Notes: generated by a model not told the origin, from the sequence alone. 64,000 bases of DNA from Prorocentrum cordatum (GCA_963575745.1 CAUYUJ010020148.1:642967-706966); one strand, 5' to 3'. Counted from the first letter of the stretch, positions 1-11,300 are shown. Numbers and translations are program-made.

Positions 1-1339
1 AACTGAATCCATAGTTTCTCCGATCAGTTCGTCGACGACGACGTGTATGCCACTTTGTCACCCACCCAACGGCGTGCCATCTGAAGAGCGTATTTGCAGA
101 TCCAGACGCAGCGGCTCAGGCGCATCGCGGCGCCGCAGATGAACTTGATCGTTTGCAAAAAAAAGCAGGGCATAAACAAAAGCCGTCGCGTGCGCCAACG
201 TATACAGCGACTGGCTCTGCAAAGACACTTACGGCGACGTGTCCGAGTTCACCCTGGCGGAGGACCAACAGTTCTGCCACAACATTCAAGAATCCATGGC
301 GGCTCACGCCGGGAGGATGCAGGGCTTCTCCAAAGCCGTCGAGACCGGACTTGGCAAGCCAATCCAATGCCAGTTGGTTTGTGATTACTCAGACCAGTTC
401 CTTTCCAACGATAACGGCCACATGAACACGCACTACTGTTGCGGCGGCAAGACGGGCTATGACATGGAGAAGGGGCAGCACGCGCGGTGCAAGGCTGTGA
501 TCCGGACTGACAGGTGGACGCAATTGCTCACGATCGAGCAGGGGGGCGAGCAGGAAGGAGTTGGCCAACGGTGGTACTGCCATTGTGGGACGAAGTACAC
601 GCCTGGGAAGGGGGGCATCTTGGTCGAATGGATCGACTTCTCGGCCGTCCCCCAACAAGCCTGGTACTTCGAGGCCGCCCACCCGGAGTACGACATCAAA
701 GACCTCAAGACGCCGTGCAGGGAGGCTGTCCTGGCCAAGCAGGTGGACGTCAGCAAGCTGCGCCCCATCGACGTCCTCAAGTACCTGCCCGCGGTCGAGC
801 CCCTCGCTACGGGGTCGGTGGTGGAGCCGTGCAAGGGGGGCGACCCGCAGTGGAGGGGCCACTGGGTGTTGGCGGACGGCGTCGAGTGGGACAGCCTCCC
901 CGCGTGGGACTGGGACTGGCTGCGCGCGCGGGTGGCTCGGGGCTGGGGCGACCCGCCGGGCGAACTCTGGGCCGGCGAGGGGGGTTCGAAGACGCTCATC
1001 TCCGAGAAGAAGCGCCTGCGCAAGCTCTGGTGGAAGCTGGCCGCGCATGCCAAAAAGATGGGCGCCGCCGACGTGGAGAACCTGCAGCGGGAGGCGAAGA
1101 GCATGGCGAACCGCGCTCCGACCCACGCCTGCGACGGCGGCGGCTCCGACGCGCGCGCCGCGGTCGCCGCTGAGGATGCCGCGGCGGCGCGCCTCCAGCT
1201 TCCCGAGGGCCCGGCGGCGGACAGGAGGCCCCCCCCAAAGCGCATGGTCGTCGACGCGGAGCCGTCGCCGAGCTTCGCGTCCGAGGATTCTTCGGGCCAT
1301 GAGCCGCCCCCTGCCCGCGCGCGCGCGCTCAGCCACTGA
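1..1339 (+). pseudogene. Decayed coding element of unknown family, left end outside window
   Basis: I do not recognise the family. The longest open part (239-1339) gives 366 residues, but coding-like sequence continues to the left edge if two frame changes are allowed, near position 80 and near 185. At about 6-78 it reads FSDQFVDDDVYATLSPTQRR and at about 86-185 a charged helical stretch. The part from 400 to 640 is rich in Cys, His and Trp (HYCCGG, RCKAVIR, RWYCHCGTKY), which suggests a zinc-binding fold. It is followed by a conserved-looking region with WHWVLAD-like and DWDWLRAR segments and by a basic helix (SEKKRLRKLWWKLAAHAKK). The last 80 residues are low complexity. Two frameshifts and no upstream start in view suggest a degenerate mobile-element or multicopy-family gene. 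The block at 7650-9383 may be another such relic. Function unknown. Confidence 0.45.
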
Positions 1340-1386
1340 GCGTTCGCCCCGCGCCCCTTCCAGCAGCATCTCCTTACTCGCGCCCC

Positions 1387-1570
1387 CGGGGTTGCCCCGA
1401 GTTGCGCTGCCTCCCCCCCCCCGCATCCTTGCCGCATTCATTTGAATTTATTTGGACGTGTGTCCATTTATTTGCACCCTTTCTTTTTTTGATTGATTGC
1501 TTCCTCGTCTCCCTCCCCGCGTCCTGACTCCCTACCGCAATTCCTTCCTCGCGCTCCCGGGGTTGCCCCG
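1387..1570. repeat. Two copies of hairpin motif CGGGGTTGCCCCG
   Basis: The perfect 5-bp stem, 3-nt loop motif CGGGGTTGCCCCG occurs at 1387-1399 and 1558-1570, in both cases followed by AGTTGC. Five more copies lie at 7468-7480, 9458-9470, 9590-9602, 9672-9684 and 9754-9766. The first two lie just downstream of the decayed frame ending at 1339, within T-rich sequence (CATTTGAATTTATTTG and similar) that looks like a 3' untranslated region. Confidence 0.6.
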
Positions 1571-1599
1571 AGTTGCATCCTCGCCGCATTCGTTTGCAT

Positions 1600-1892
1600 T
1601 CATATTTTACGTCATCGACGACAACGACCGCGACGACAACGACCGCGACGACAACGACGGTTGCGGCGGCGACGACGACGACGTTGACGGCGGGGGGTTC
1701 GGGGTAGAGAAGGGTGGCCCCTTTTAGGTCTGGGCGCCGCCGCCGCCGCCGCCGACGGACGACGACGCAGACGACGACGACGACGACGACGACCACGACG
1801 ACGACGACGACGACGGCGGGTGGCTCGAGACCGAGAGGGGCCGCCCCTCTCTACCCCGATCCCCTCGCCGCTACAACGACGACGACGACGAG

Positions 1893-1923
<31 letters not shown>

Positions 1924-2252
1924 ACAGCGGCGGCGACGACAACGACGACGACGACGGCGACGACGACGATGACGGCCCGCCCCGGCGCGTGCTCACCCGC
2001 GCTCGGGCGCGCGCGTTGTGCGTCGCCGGCGCGCCCCGCCGCCCCGCGGCGGAGGACAGGCTCGGGCGCCCCACGCCGCGACGACGGCGGCCGCGCCGAC
2101 GGCCCGCCCGGCCGGGCGGACGACGTCGCGCCGACCGCACTCGTTGGTTGGGGGGGGGGAGGAGGAAAGACGACGAGGGGAGGGGGAGGAGGATACGGAA
2201 TTGACGATTTTGCTGATGGTGCTGACGACGATGATGATGATGGTGATGGTGG

Positions 2253-2287
<35 letters not shown>

Positions 2288-2500
2288 CGCAGGCGCCCGA
2301 CGACGACGATGACGGTGGGTCCGGGGTGACGATTCTGGACCCCCGGCCTCGGACATATCTGGCGCTCGAGCGAAGTCGGTGCGGCGGGCTTCCTCGTCCG
2401 GCTCCGCCTCCGGAGGCCTGTTCACGGCCCCGGGGCCGTCGACGACGACGACGATGACGCCGACGCCGCCGACGACGACGACGACGACGACGCTTTCCGA
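1600..2500. repeat. GAC/GAT trinucleotide microsatellite block
   Basis: Near-continuous GAC repeats run from about 1615 to 1980, followed by a GC-rich interlude with no repeat (1985-2190), GAT repeats (2205-2290) and more GAC up to 2490. Embedded at 1695-1725 and 1835-1870 are one copy in each orientation of the GGGGTAGAGAGGGG repeat seen across 5-15 kb. Open frames of 200-280 codons cross this block on both strands. They are poly-Asp, poly-Thr and poly-Arg products of the triplet and are not considered genes. Confidence 0.85.
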
Positions 2501-3560
2501 ATCCCGAAGGCGCCCATGAAGGTCCCAGGAGGACCCCGAAAGGCTTCCAAAAAGAGACGCGATCGTGCATATACTTTGTGTCTCTTTTGGCAACCCCCTC
2601 GAGGCCCTGCTGGGTCCCTTTCGGGGCCCTCTGGGACCTGTTTCAGGGAGCCCCCGAGGCTTTCCGAATTCCCGAAGAGCTCCCCAGGGAATCCAAGAAG
2701 GCCCCATGAGAGCCCCCAGTGGGCCCCAGAAGGCACCCCAAAAAGAGGCACGCTCGTGCAGATACTTTGTGCCTCTTTGAGGGGCCCTGTCGGAGCTCTG
2801 CTGGGTCCCTTTCGGATCCCTCTGGAACCTGTTTCAGGAAACTCCCGAGGCTTTCCGAATTCCCGAAGAGCCCACCAGCAAATCCAAGAAGGCCCCATGA
2901 GGGCCCCCAGTGGGCCCCAAAAGACACCCCAAAAAGCGGCACACTCGTGCATATACTTTGTGCCTCTTTGGGGGGCCCTCTTAAAGCCCTCTTGGAGCCT
3001 GCCGGAGCTCTTTCGGGGCCCTCTGGAGCCTGTTTCAGGGTCCTCCCGAAGCTTTCCGAATCGCCGAAGAGCCCACCAGGAAGTCCAAGAAGGCCCGATG
3101 AGGGGCCCGAGGGAGGGCCAAAAGGCACCCCCAAAAGAGGCACACTCATGCATATACTTTGTGCCTCTTCGGGGGGACCTCTTGGAGCCCTCTTGGAGCC
3201 CTGTCAGGGCACTCGGGAGCCTGTTACAGGGAGCGCCCGAGGCTTTCCGAATCGCCGAAGAGCTTACCAGGGAGTCCAAGAAGGCGCCCATGAGGTTCCG
3301 AAGAGGGCCTCCGAAAAGAGGCACAATCGTGCATATATGTTGTGCCTCTTTGGGAGGCTCTCTTGGAGCACTTTCGGAACCCTTCTCAGGTCCTTTCGGC
3401 GCCATCGGGGGCCTGCTACAGGGAACCCCCGAGGCTTTCCGAATACCCGCGGAACCCCCAAGGGAGTCCAAGAAGGCCCCACTCGTGCATATACTTTGTG
3501 TCTCTTTTGGGTGCCCTGCCGGAGCCCTCTTGGAGCCCTGTTTTAGGGACCTCCCGAAGC
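2500..3560. repeat. Tandem repeat of about 190 bp with hairpin core, cluster 1 (6 copies)
   Basis: Six head-to-tail copies can be anchored on CGTGCATATACTTTGTG at about 2564, 2754, 2945, 3146, 3330 and 3482, giving spacings of 158 to 201 bp. Each unit has three parts: a stretch beginning CGAGGCTTTCCGAAT, a stretch AATCCAAGAAGGCCCCATGA, and an inverted repeat AAAAGAGGCAC...GTGCCTCTTTT around the palindrome-like GTGCATATAC. All three forward frames and two reverse frames stay open and encode repeats such as CIYFVPLLGAL, so coding is unlikely. A second cluster lies at 4246-5010. Confidence 0.85.
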
Positions 3561-3590
3561 TTTCGACGACGACGACGACGGCGGACGGCG

Positions 3591-3622
<32 letters not shown>

Positions 3623-3633
3623 CGACGGCGATC

Positions 3634-3676
<43 letters not shown>

Positions 3677-3830
3677 CGGAAGACACCGACGACGCCGACG
3701 TTGACACCGCCGACGCCGCCGACGACGACGACGACGAGGACGAGGACGACGACGGCCCCCGGAGGGGCGAGACGACCAGGACGACGACGGCGTCGACGAT
3801 GACAGCGACGGCGATGATGACGCCAAAGAT
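3561..3830. repeat. GAC microsatellite
   Basis: (GAC)n with interruptions GGC and GCC, directly abutting the end of the 190-bp tandem repeat. The next 190 bp (3831-4020) is not repetitive and shows no convincing coding sequence. Confidence 0.8.
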
Positions 3831-4019
3831 GGGTTCGTGCGCAGGGGAGGTTTCGTGACAATTCCTTGCACTCTTGCCCTCCTTTGATCGATGCTCTTCA
3901 AGATGTCCCCGAGAGGCTCTCCTCCGCGAGGCCTCCAAAAGAGCCCCCAGACCCAAGACCTTGAAATAGAGCTTCAAGAGAACCCCAAGATCTTCCAAAA
4001 GAAAACAGAGAGGGCATCG

Positions 4020-4245
4020 GTACCGGCAGCACCAGCTCCAGCACCAGCAGCACCAGCTCCACCAGCAGCAGCACCAGCAGCCGCAGAAACACCAGCAGCA
4101 GCACCTTCAGCACCAGCACCAGCACCAGCAGCGCCAGCAACAGCAGCAGCAGCACTAGCAGCAGGCAACGACAACACCAGAAGCAGCACCAAAAGCGACA
4201 GCACAAGCAGCAGCACCAGCAGTAACACCACCAGCACCAGCAGGA
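4020..4245. repeat. (AGCACC)n-type microsatellite
   Basis: An imperfect mixture of AGC, ACC and AGCACC units. It translates as Ala/Pro-rich in one frame and Ser/Thr/Asn-rich in another. It separates the two clusters of the 190-bp hairpin repeat. Confidence 0.8.
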
Positions 4246-5010
4246 CCAAATTCCGAGGCTTTCCGGATACCCGAGGAGCTCCCCATGGAATCCAAGAAGG
4301 CCCCATGAGGGCCCCCAGTGGGCCCCAAAGGGTCCCGCAAAAAGAGGCACACTCGTGCATATACTTTGTGCCTCTTTTGAGTGCCCTCTCGGAGCCCTCT
4401 TGGAGCCCTCCGGGGCTCTTTCGGGGCCCTCTGGAGCCTGTTCAGAAACCTTCCGAAGCTTTCAGAATCGCCGAAGAGCCCACCAGGGAGTCCAAGAAGG
4501 CCCCGTGAGGGGCCCGGGGGGGGGGGGGCCAAAAGGCACCCCCAACAGAAGCACACTCATGCATATACTTTGCGTGCCTCTTTGGACGGCCCTCTTGGGG
4601 CCCTCTTGGAGCCTTGTCGGGGCCCTGTTACAGGGGGCGCCCGAGGCTTTCCGAATCGCCGAAGAGCCCACCAGGGAGTCCAAGAAGGCGCCCATGAGGT
4701 TCCGAAGAGGGCCCCAAGGGGCCTCCGAAAAGAGGCACACTCGTGCATATACTTTGTGCCTCTTTGGGGGGCTCTCTTGGAGCTTTCTCGGAGCCTTGCT
4801 GGGGTCCTTTCGGAGCCTTCGGGGCCCTGCTACAGGGAGCTCCCGAGGCTTTCCGAATACCCGAGGAGCCCCCAAGGGAGTCCAAGAAGGCCCCACGAGG
4901 GCCCCCAGGGGGCCCCAAAAGGCACCGCAAAAAGAAGCACACTCGTGCATATACTTGGTGCCTCTTTTGGGTGCCCTCTCGGAGCCCTCTAGGGGCCCTG
5001 TTTTAAAAAC
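4246..5010. repeat. Tandem repeat of about 190 bp with hairpin core, cluster 2 (4 copies)
   Basis: Four more copies of the unit in cluster 1, anchored on CGTGCATATACTT at about 4354, 4558, 4743 and 4944. The order of subparts and the hairpin AAAGAGGCAC/GTGCCTCTTT are the same. The cluster ends with a short duplication (TATTTTAAAAACC twice, 4999-5025) before a new GAC block. Confidence 0.85.
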
Positions 5011-5019
5011 CTATTTTAA

Positions 5020-5055
5020 AAACCTACGACGACGACGACGGCGGACGGCGGACGA

Positions 5056-5118
<63 letters not shown>

Positions 5119-5120
5119 TC

Positions 5121-5160
<40 letters not shown>

Positions 5161-5830
5161 CGGACAACAACGTTGACGACGCCGACGCCGAGGCCGACGC
5201 CGACGCCGACGTTGACGCCGACGACGGCGACCTCGAGGACGAGGACGAGGAGGACGACGACGACGATGACGGCGGGATGCTCGGGGTAGAGGGGGGCCAC
5301 CCCTCTCTACCCCGAGCCCCCCGCCACTACGACGGCGACGACGACGATGACGGCGGCGGCGGCTACGACGACGACGACGAGTCGGGGGGTCGTGGAGGTA
5401 GTCTTGGGGCCTCTTGTGAGGCTCTTGGGGGCCTCTTGGGGGCCTCTTGGACGGCGTCCCTGAAGGACGACGACTTCGACGACGACGACGACGACCACGA
5501 CGACCACGACGACGACCACGACGACAACGACGGTTGCGGCGGCGACGACGACGACGACGATGACGGCGGAGGGGGTCGGGGCATAGAGGGGTGGCCCCTC
5601 TGAGGTGCGACCGCCGCCGCCGCCGCCGACGACGACGACGATGACGGCGGGGGTCTCGGGGCCGAGAGGTGTCCCCCCCCCTCTCTATCCCGAGCCCTCC
5701 GCCGCTACACTGACGACGACGATGACGGCGAGGAACTCGGCGTAGATGGGGGGGGGGCCCCTTTGAGGTGCGAGCGCTGACGACGACGATGACGGCGGGG
5801 GGCTCGGGGTAGAGAGGGGTGGCCCCTTTG
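5020..5830. repeat. GAC microsatellite carrying GGGGTAGAGAGGGG inverted repeats
   Basis: Long pure (GAC)n runs at 5025-5160, then mixed GAC/GCC/GAT. At 5278-5325, 5577-5605, 5660-5700 and 5800-5835 it carries copies of a repeat whose core is CTCGGGGTAGAGAGGGGTGG or its complement. The first two are adjacent inverted copies. A short GGGGGCCTCTTG stretch sits at 5400-5460. Confidence 0.8.
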
Positions 5831-6660
5831 AGGTGCGAGCGCCGCCGTACCACAGGCCCCGGGAGGCCAGTGGAGATCCCCAGGGGACCCCCGTACCACC
5901 ATGCCCCCTGTGGCCTCTAAAAGGCCTCTGGGGTCATGGGGTCCGGCGGTGCGCGGGGTCTGTTGAGGCGAACGTCGACTCAGCGCCGCGCAGCGCACGC
6001 GGCCGTGCCCGTGGAGGCGTGAAAGGCAGTGGCAGTGGAGGCGTGAAAGGCGGCGTGCAGTCGTCATCGTCGTCGTCGTTTGCCCCCTTCTCCACTGCCC
6101 CTCCTCCTGCCCCTCGCCTGCCCCTCTTCTTCGAGGATCCAGTATTTTTTCAAAATGTTTGGGGCGACCCTCGGGTGTTTAGGAGGGCGTTTTGAGTGGC
6201 TCAGGAGGGTCCAGGGTGTTGCAGGAGTTGCGCCCCTTTCAAGGTTTTTCTGGTTCTCGTTTTTTTCTGGTTTTTCTGGTTCTCGGGAGCTTCTCTGTCG
6301 CCACGGCTGGACGCAGCGCGAAGATCTGATACGTCTGCGCCGCGCGCGGCTGCCGACAGCCCCCCGAGGGGGGTCCACAGCAGCACGCCCCTTGCTGCTG
6401 CTCTCGTCTCCACCTCTCCCGCCTCCTCCTCCTCCTCTTCGTCCTCTTCGTCCTCTTCGTCCTCCTCGTCGACCTCGTCCTCCTCCCCATCTTCCCACTC
6501 CTCCCCCGCCCCTCCTTCTCGACCTCCTCGTCCCGCCCCTGATCCTCCTCCTCCTCCTCGCTGTGTGCCGAGCCCGGGGCTATGGCACACATCCACCCCT
6601 CCTCCTCGCTGCGTCGCCCCCCTCCGCATCCTCCTCCTCGCCCTTCCGTTGAACCAGTTG
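5831..6660. other. No gene seen; TCC microsatellite at 6370-6560
   Basis: From 5831 to 6370 I see only weak duplications (GTGGAGGCGTGAAAGGC twice at about 6011-6054; GGTTTTTCTGGTTCTCG and variants at 6240-6290). From 6370 to 6560 the plus strand is nearly pure pyrimidine with TCC and TCG triplets. No frame has coding character. Confidence 0.5.
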
Positions 6661-6769
6661 AACGCAGCCAGTCTACCGATATGCAAGAGAGAGATAACAA
6701 ACATTTAAAGAGGGGGCTGAGGGGGCCAGCAAGGCCAACGTCTTACCAGCCGCCGAGTTTCGAGGCCTG

Positions 6770-7345
6770 TCATGACATCTCTCTTTCAGGAAGCGGGAGC
6801 GAGCAACCCCGAAAGCGGGGCATTTCCGACACCACAACACAATCCTTGACGGTCCCGTGCCCATCCACAGGACGTGTGATGGGTGCGCCGTCGCGGCGAT
6901 CACGGATGCCAGGGCACGCGGAGGCCGTCAGACCTCCTCTGGATCTGACACGGCCTCCACAGCAGACACAAATATATTTCTTGCCTTCTCTACAGATCGT
7001 GTGTCCGCTGTCGTCTGCAACTAATTCCAGCTGGGGGTCGTCTCCGTGGGGCCTGAGGTGCTTAGCAGGGTACGCACAACACAAGATGGTTCGACGTAGC
7101 GCAAGATGGTTCAACATAGCGTCCTCGTCGTCTCGTCGTCGATCGTCAACGACAGCGTCATCGTCGCCCATGTTGCCGCCCCCATCGTCATCCATGAGGG
7201 CACGCTGCCGGAGACCTCGCCTGAACGCTCTCTGTCTCTCTATCGTAGAGTTGACGGAGGCCAACGAGTTCAATTTGATTGAAATGTCCTCCTGTATATT
7301 GTGGCCTTCACGCCGTACCCTGATCCACGCCGATTCCCGGTCCAC
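6770..7345 (-). pseudogene. Possible relic of a zinc-binding element protein
   Basis: An open minus-strand frame of 191 codons. Its middle has a CxxC-type pattern (GHTICREGKKYICVCCGGRV, then SACPGIRDRR), the spacing expected of a small zinc ribbon. I recall a similar H-C-C-C pattern in dinoflagellate retroelement proteins, but that is inference. The N-terminal half contains Asp-rich low complexity coming from a GTC repeat. No start context, no partner domains and no clear boundary were found, so a decayed fragment is the best reading. It could be chance. Confidence 0.25.
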
Positions 7346-7649
7346 ATCCCCTCCTTCTCTTCCACTTCGTTATCCTCTTCCCATTATCCGTCCGCCTCTT
7401 CTCTTCAGGTTGTGCAAGCTCGAGCCTGGCGGCACAAGTGCCAGCGGCGCTGATTGGGGGTTGGTGCCGGGGTTGCCCCGAGCCCGCCTGCTCCCCCAAG
7501 CCCGTTCTGCTTCGCTCTTGTTTCCAGCGCGGCTATATGCCGCGTGCGCGGCCCACGAAGTGTCGCAATGGCCGCTGCCACCCTGGGCCCATCTCGCGCC
7601 GGGGTCACTGTGAGACGCGCCAGCAAAACGCGGTGTCAGCGGGCGGGCG

Positions 7650-9383
7650 CAGGGGGGGACTTCAAATGAGGAAGTCTTGGTTCGGCAGTCCTTCGAGGGC
7701 ACCAGCCCAAAGGAGGATATATCGTGCGAAAGTTCGACAAGCTCAGAGGGCGAATAATAGAAAACACGTAAAGAAGAGCGTGCTCAAGAAGCGCAAGCTC
7801 AACCGCGCGAGGGAAATCAAGACCAAGGTAGGGGCGAGCAGTCGCCAGGCCACTGCGTCCAGCAGTAGCCAAGCGCTCAGCCCTAACGATAGCGCACATG
7901 CTCGCTATTGTTTCCGATGCGAGCGCCGCATGGACAAGCGCCGCGAGGAGGGGTGCCACCCTCGCGAGCTTCACGTGGACAAGACGAGGTTTAACAAGTT
8001 TCTCGCGGACTTTGACCGCCCTGCCAGAGCGATGCGGTACACTGCTGACGCCATGGGCGTTCAGGTCGTGAAGAAATGGGCGCTGGCCGCCGATGACGCA
8101 TACGGCACGAGCATCGTGCTGTCGGGGCTGATTGTGTGCGTCCATTTCAAGTCCCTGCGGACATGGGGCGTGATCAATCGCCCTTTCCAGCGCGCTGTGA
8201 ATTGGGCCCGTCTGAAGAAAAGCTCGCCCTCTGCGGAAACCTGCGGGGCGACAAAGCCATCCATGCAATTTATTCGGGCGCGAACGTGAGCGGCAGTGGC
8301 CTCCCGCCTCACGGCCAGACCTTCCACGACCGGTTCCCTCGCTGGTTCAAAGTCGTACAGGATAGTCGCCCGTTCAGCCAGAGCTGCCACCTGCTCCGGC
8401 GCGGCGTCCGGTCTCTTCAAGACGGGCGGAAGCTCAGGAAACAATTGGAGAGCGCGCGCTCGGTCGTCCCTGGCCTTCTCGGGCCGCGCCACTTCAAGAT
8501 GTTGTTGGACCTCCTCGTGGCTGCAGATTCTTGGGTGCACGCCGCGCCGCCGACCCCGCGGGGGTCTCCTGGTCAGTCTCTCGAGGGCTTCCTGGCAGCA
8601 TTGTTGAAGCATGTTGGGGGCCGTTTGGAGGCCTCTTGGGGCTTCTTCTGGGCCTCTTGGGGCCACTGGGGGCGTCTTTGGGGGCCTCGTGGGCGCGTCT
8701 TGGGATGTCCTGGGGGCTTTCTGGGGCCGCGGGCTAGCAATTTCCGTTCGGGCCACACGTCTGCGCCCCTTCGTGGGGCTGTCTTGGAGCCGTCTCGGGG
8801 GCCGCTTGGGCCGTCTTGGACGCCTCGTGAGCCGTCTTGGGGCCCTCCTGGGACGTATGGGGTCGTTTCTTTGACCGTATTGGGGGCGTCTTGGGGGCCT
8901 CTTGGCACGGTTGGGGCATGGGCCCGCCCCTCCAAATCGACCGGGCGGGCCTCCGGGGGGCGGGGCGTTTGGGGAAGGGCAAGCATCTCGCGCGCTGATG
9001 ATCCCGGAGGGGTCGGCTGATTTCACCCCCCCCCGGCACGTCAGCTCGCGCCCAGTGTGCCCGAAGGGAGGCACGGCGAAAGGCTTGCGATACCTGGCGA
9101 ACATCGACGAGGATACCAACACGGGGGAGAAGCAGTTGGAGAAGATGCTGGTGGAGGTCGCCCACCGAGTGGCGGTCCAGTCGTTGACTTGGAGCGGCCC
9201 CGGGGGCGACACTCTGGGCACAGTGGGCGCAGCCTTGTGCTGGGCCAAACGCCAGAACACTGCGGCATCGTCGTCGTCGTTTGCCAACCGCTTCGAGGAG
9301 ACCAGCCGGCCCCTCTGGGAGCGCGAGCTTCGCGAATTAGCGGAGGCCAGGCATTCAATCTTCGGATTCCATCCCGAGTGCTA
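7650..9383 (+). pseudogene. Decayed coding element of unknown family, interrupted by a satellite
   Basis: Three coding-like pieces follow each other in different frames. Piece 1 (about 7660-8170) is basic, then has CFRCERRMDKRREEGCHP and LHVDKTRFNKFLADFDR. Piece 2 (about 8195-8560) includes GQTFHDRFPRWFKVVQD and VPGLLGPRHFKMLLDLLVAA. Piece 3 (about 9010-9383) includes NIDEDTNTGEKQLEKML and WSGPGGDTLGTVGAALCWAK and ends in a stop at 9381. Pieces 2 and 3 are separated by a GGCCTCTTGGGG-type satellite at about 8590-8920 that seems to have expanded inside the gene. Two frame changes and the insertion make it a pseudogene. I do not recognise the family. The hairpin motif CGGGGTTGCCCCG stands about 75 bp after its end, as it does after the frame at 1-1339. 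Confidence 0.4.
8590..8920. repeat. GGCCTCTTGGGG-type short-period satellite
   Basis: Imperfect 10-16-bp repeats such as GGGGGCCTCTTGGGGCTTCT. The same family recurs at 19845-20115, 22940-23590, 24080-25360, 25500-26045 and at the right edge (63945-64000). It reads GASWGPLGG-like on the plus strand. Confidence 0.75.
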
Positions 9384-9454
9384 GGTGCTAGCTTTGGGCT
9401 GCTGGAGCCCCTGTGTCCGCCCGGATGGACGTGCAGGGGGGGGGGGGGGGGCGC

Positions 9455-9790
9455 TGCCGGGGTTGCCCCGAGTCGCGCCCCCGCTTTTTGTTTTTGCATT
9501 GCGCCGCGCGGCGGTTTGCCTTCCGAGTCGCGCCCCCGCGTTTTTGCATTGCGCCGCGCGGCGGTTCACCCGGTGCGGGGGAGGGCTTCCGGGGTTGCCC
9601 CGAGTCGCGCCCCCGCGTTTTGTTTTTGAATTGCGCCGCGCGGCGGTTCACCCGGTGCGGGGGAGGGCGCCCGGGGTTGCCCCGAGTCGCGCCCCCGCGC
9701 TTTGTTTTTCCATTGCGCCGCGCGGCGGTGCACCCGGTGCGGGGGAGGGCTTCCGGGGTTGCCCCGAGTTGCTTCTTGTTTTTCACCCCC
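9455..9790. repeat. 82-bp tandem repeat with hairpin motif
   Basis: Units are exactly 82 bp between the hairpin copies at 9590, 9672 and 9754, with a shorter partial unit before them (hairpin at 9458). Each unit carries TGCGCCGCGCGGCGG, then CACCCGGTGCGGGGGAGGG, then CGGGGTTGCCCCG, then CGCGCCCCCGCG and a T-rich step. The CGCCGCGCGGCG core is itself self-complementary. The 230 bp that follow (9790-10020) hold loose TTGCAT/CATTTG repeats and nothing else visible. Confidence 0.85.
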
Positions 9791-10019
9791 CCATGCACCC
9801 CCGCCAATAACCTTGCGCGCCGCTTTTACTTGCATATGCTTGCATCTACTTGTCCTGCCGCAACTCGTTGCATTTATTTGTCCCTGGGGCATTCATTTGC
9901 ATCGAGTTGCATTCGTCCGTCCACATGGCTTTTAGTAGCATTCATTTGTTCGGGTCGCAGGATCTGGCTCTCTGACTTCGTCGCTGCGATGGCGCGCCTG
10001 CTCTCGAGATTGCGCGCTT

Positions 10020-10665
10020 CTCGCCGTCGCGGCCGTCATCGCACTCCTCCTCCTACTCCTCCTCCTCCTCCTCGTCGTCCTCCTCCTCCTCTCTGCCGCC
10101 ATCGTCGTCGCTGCTGCTACTCGCCGCCGCCGCCGACAGCGTCGGCGCATCCATCGTCGCCGTCGCTACCCCTCGCGTGGCGGGGGGCTCGGAGTAGAGA
10201 GGGGTGGCCCCTTTACTGCCGACAGCGCGGGGCGACGACGACGAGGATGTCTCAACGAATTCCCCGGGGCCGGCTGTTCATCATGAGTCGCTGTTTCAAG
10301 GTCCCGGGACACGCAGCGGCCCCCGAAACCGAAACAGCTGAAAACCTCCCGTCGGGGGTCAGCATCGGCGAGGAGATCCGGGATCAGCGACGCGAGGAGG
10401 TCCGAAAACCCATCCGGCATATCGTCGCGAGCCGGCCGCGCCGCAGCGCCCTTCGCCGAGCACGAGGGCCGGCCGCTGCGTCGGGAACGGGGCGCGGGAC
10501 CAGCGCGTAAGTTGGCGGACGGAAGCAGAAAACATATCGCCACCTCCACCAACGTCATCTCCTGCCGAACGAGCGCCCCGCCGACGACGACGTCGGTTAC
10601 AGCAGCCACGGGGGGCCCAAGAGCATCGCAAAAGGCCTCGAGATTACCCCCCAGAGGCTCCCGAC

Positions 10666-10697
<32 letters not shown>

Positions 10698-11140
10698 GCC
10701 GTCATCGTCGTCGTCGTGGCAGCGGGGGGCTCGGGGTAGAGACCGCCGTCGTCGTCGTCGTCGGCGGCGGCGCTCGCACGTCAAAGGGGCCGCCCCTCTC
10801 TACCCCGAGCCCCCCGCCGTCATCGTCGTCGTCATGGTAGCGGCGGCGGGCTCGCGATGGGGAGGGGCGGCCCCTTTCTACCCCGAACCCCCCGCCGTCG
10901 TCGTCGTCGTCGCCGTCATCGTCGTCGTCGTCGTCGGCGGCGGCGTCGGCGGCGGCGCTCGCACCTCAATGGGGGCGCCCGCCCTTATCCCGAGCTCCCC
11001 GTCGTCATCGTCGTCGTCGTCGTCGCCGCTGCCGCCGCCGTCGTCGCCGTCGTCGTCGTCGTTGTACTGGCGAGGCTCGGGGTAGAGAGGGGTGGCCCCT
11101 CTTTGCCCCAAGCCCCTCGTCGTCGTCGTCGTCGTCGTCG

Positions 11141-11188
<48 letters not shown>

Positions 11189-11300
11189 GCGGCGCTCGCA
11201 CCTCAAAGAGGCCAGCCCTCTCTACCCCGAGCCCCCCGCCGTCGTCGTCGTCGTCGTCCATGTCGTCGTCGTCTTCGTCGTCGACGTCGTTGCAGTCGGC
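10020..11300. repeat. TCC/GTC microsatellite with inverted GGGGTAGAGAGGGG repeats
   Basis: TCC-rich at 10035-10100, then GTC-rich from 10665 to 11290. At least six copies of the CTCGGGGTAGAGAGGGG / CCCCTCTCTACCCCGAG repeat occur in both orientations (about 10190, 10730, 10790, 10870, 11080, 11210). The segment 10240-10640 is not microsatellite. At 10267-10330 it has a weak match to the dispersed repeat at 44583, 52045 and 62680. No gene is supported. Confidence 0.8.

Noticed and set aside
2422-3861. 479-codon minus-strand and 428-codon plus-strand open frames
   Set aside because: They cross the 190-bp tandem repeat and GAC blocks; several frames are open at once because the repeat has few stops. 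Periodicity follows DNA units, not protein domains.
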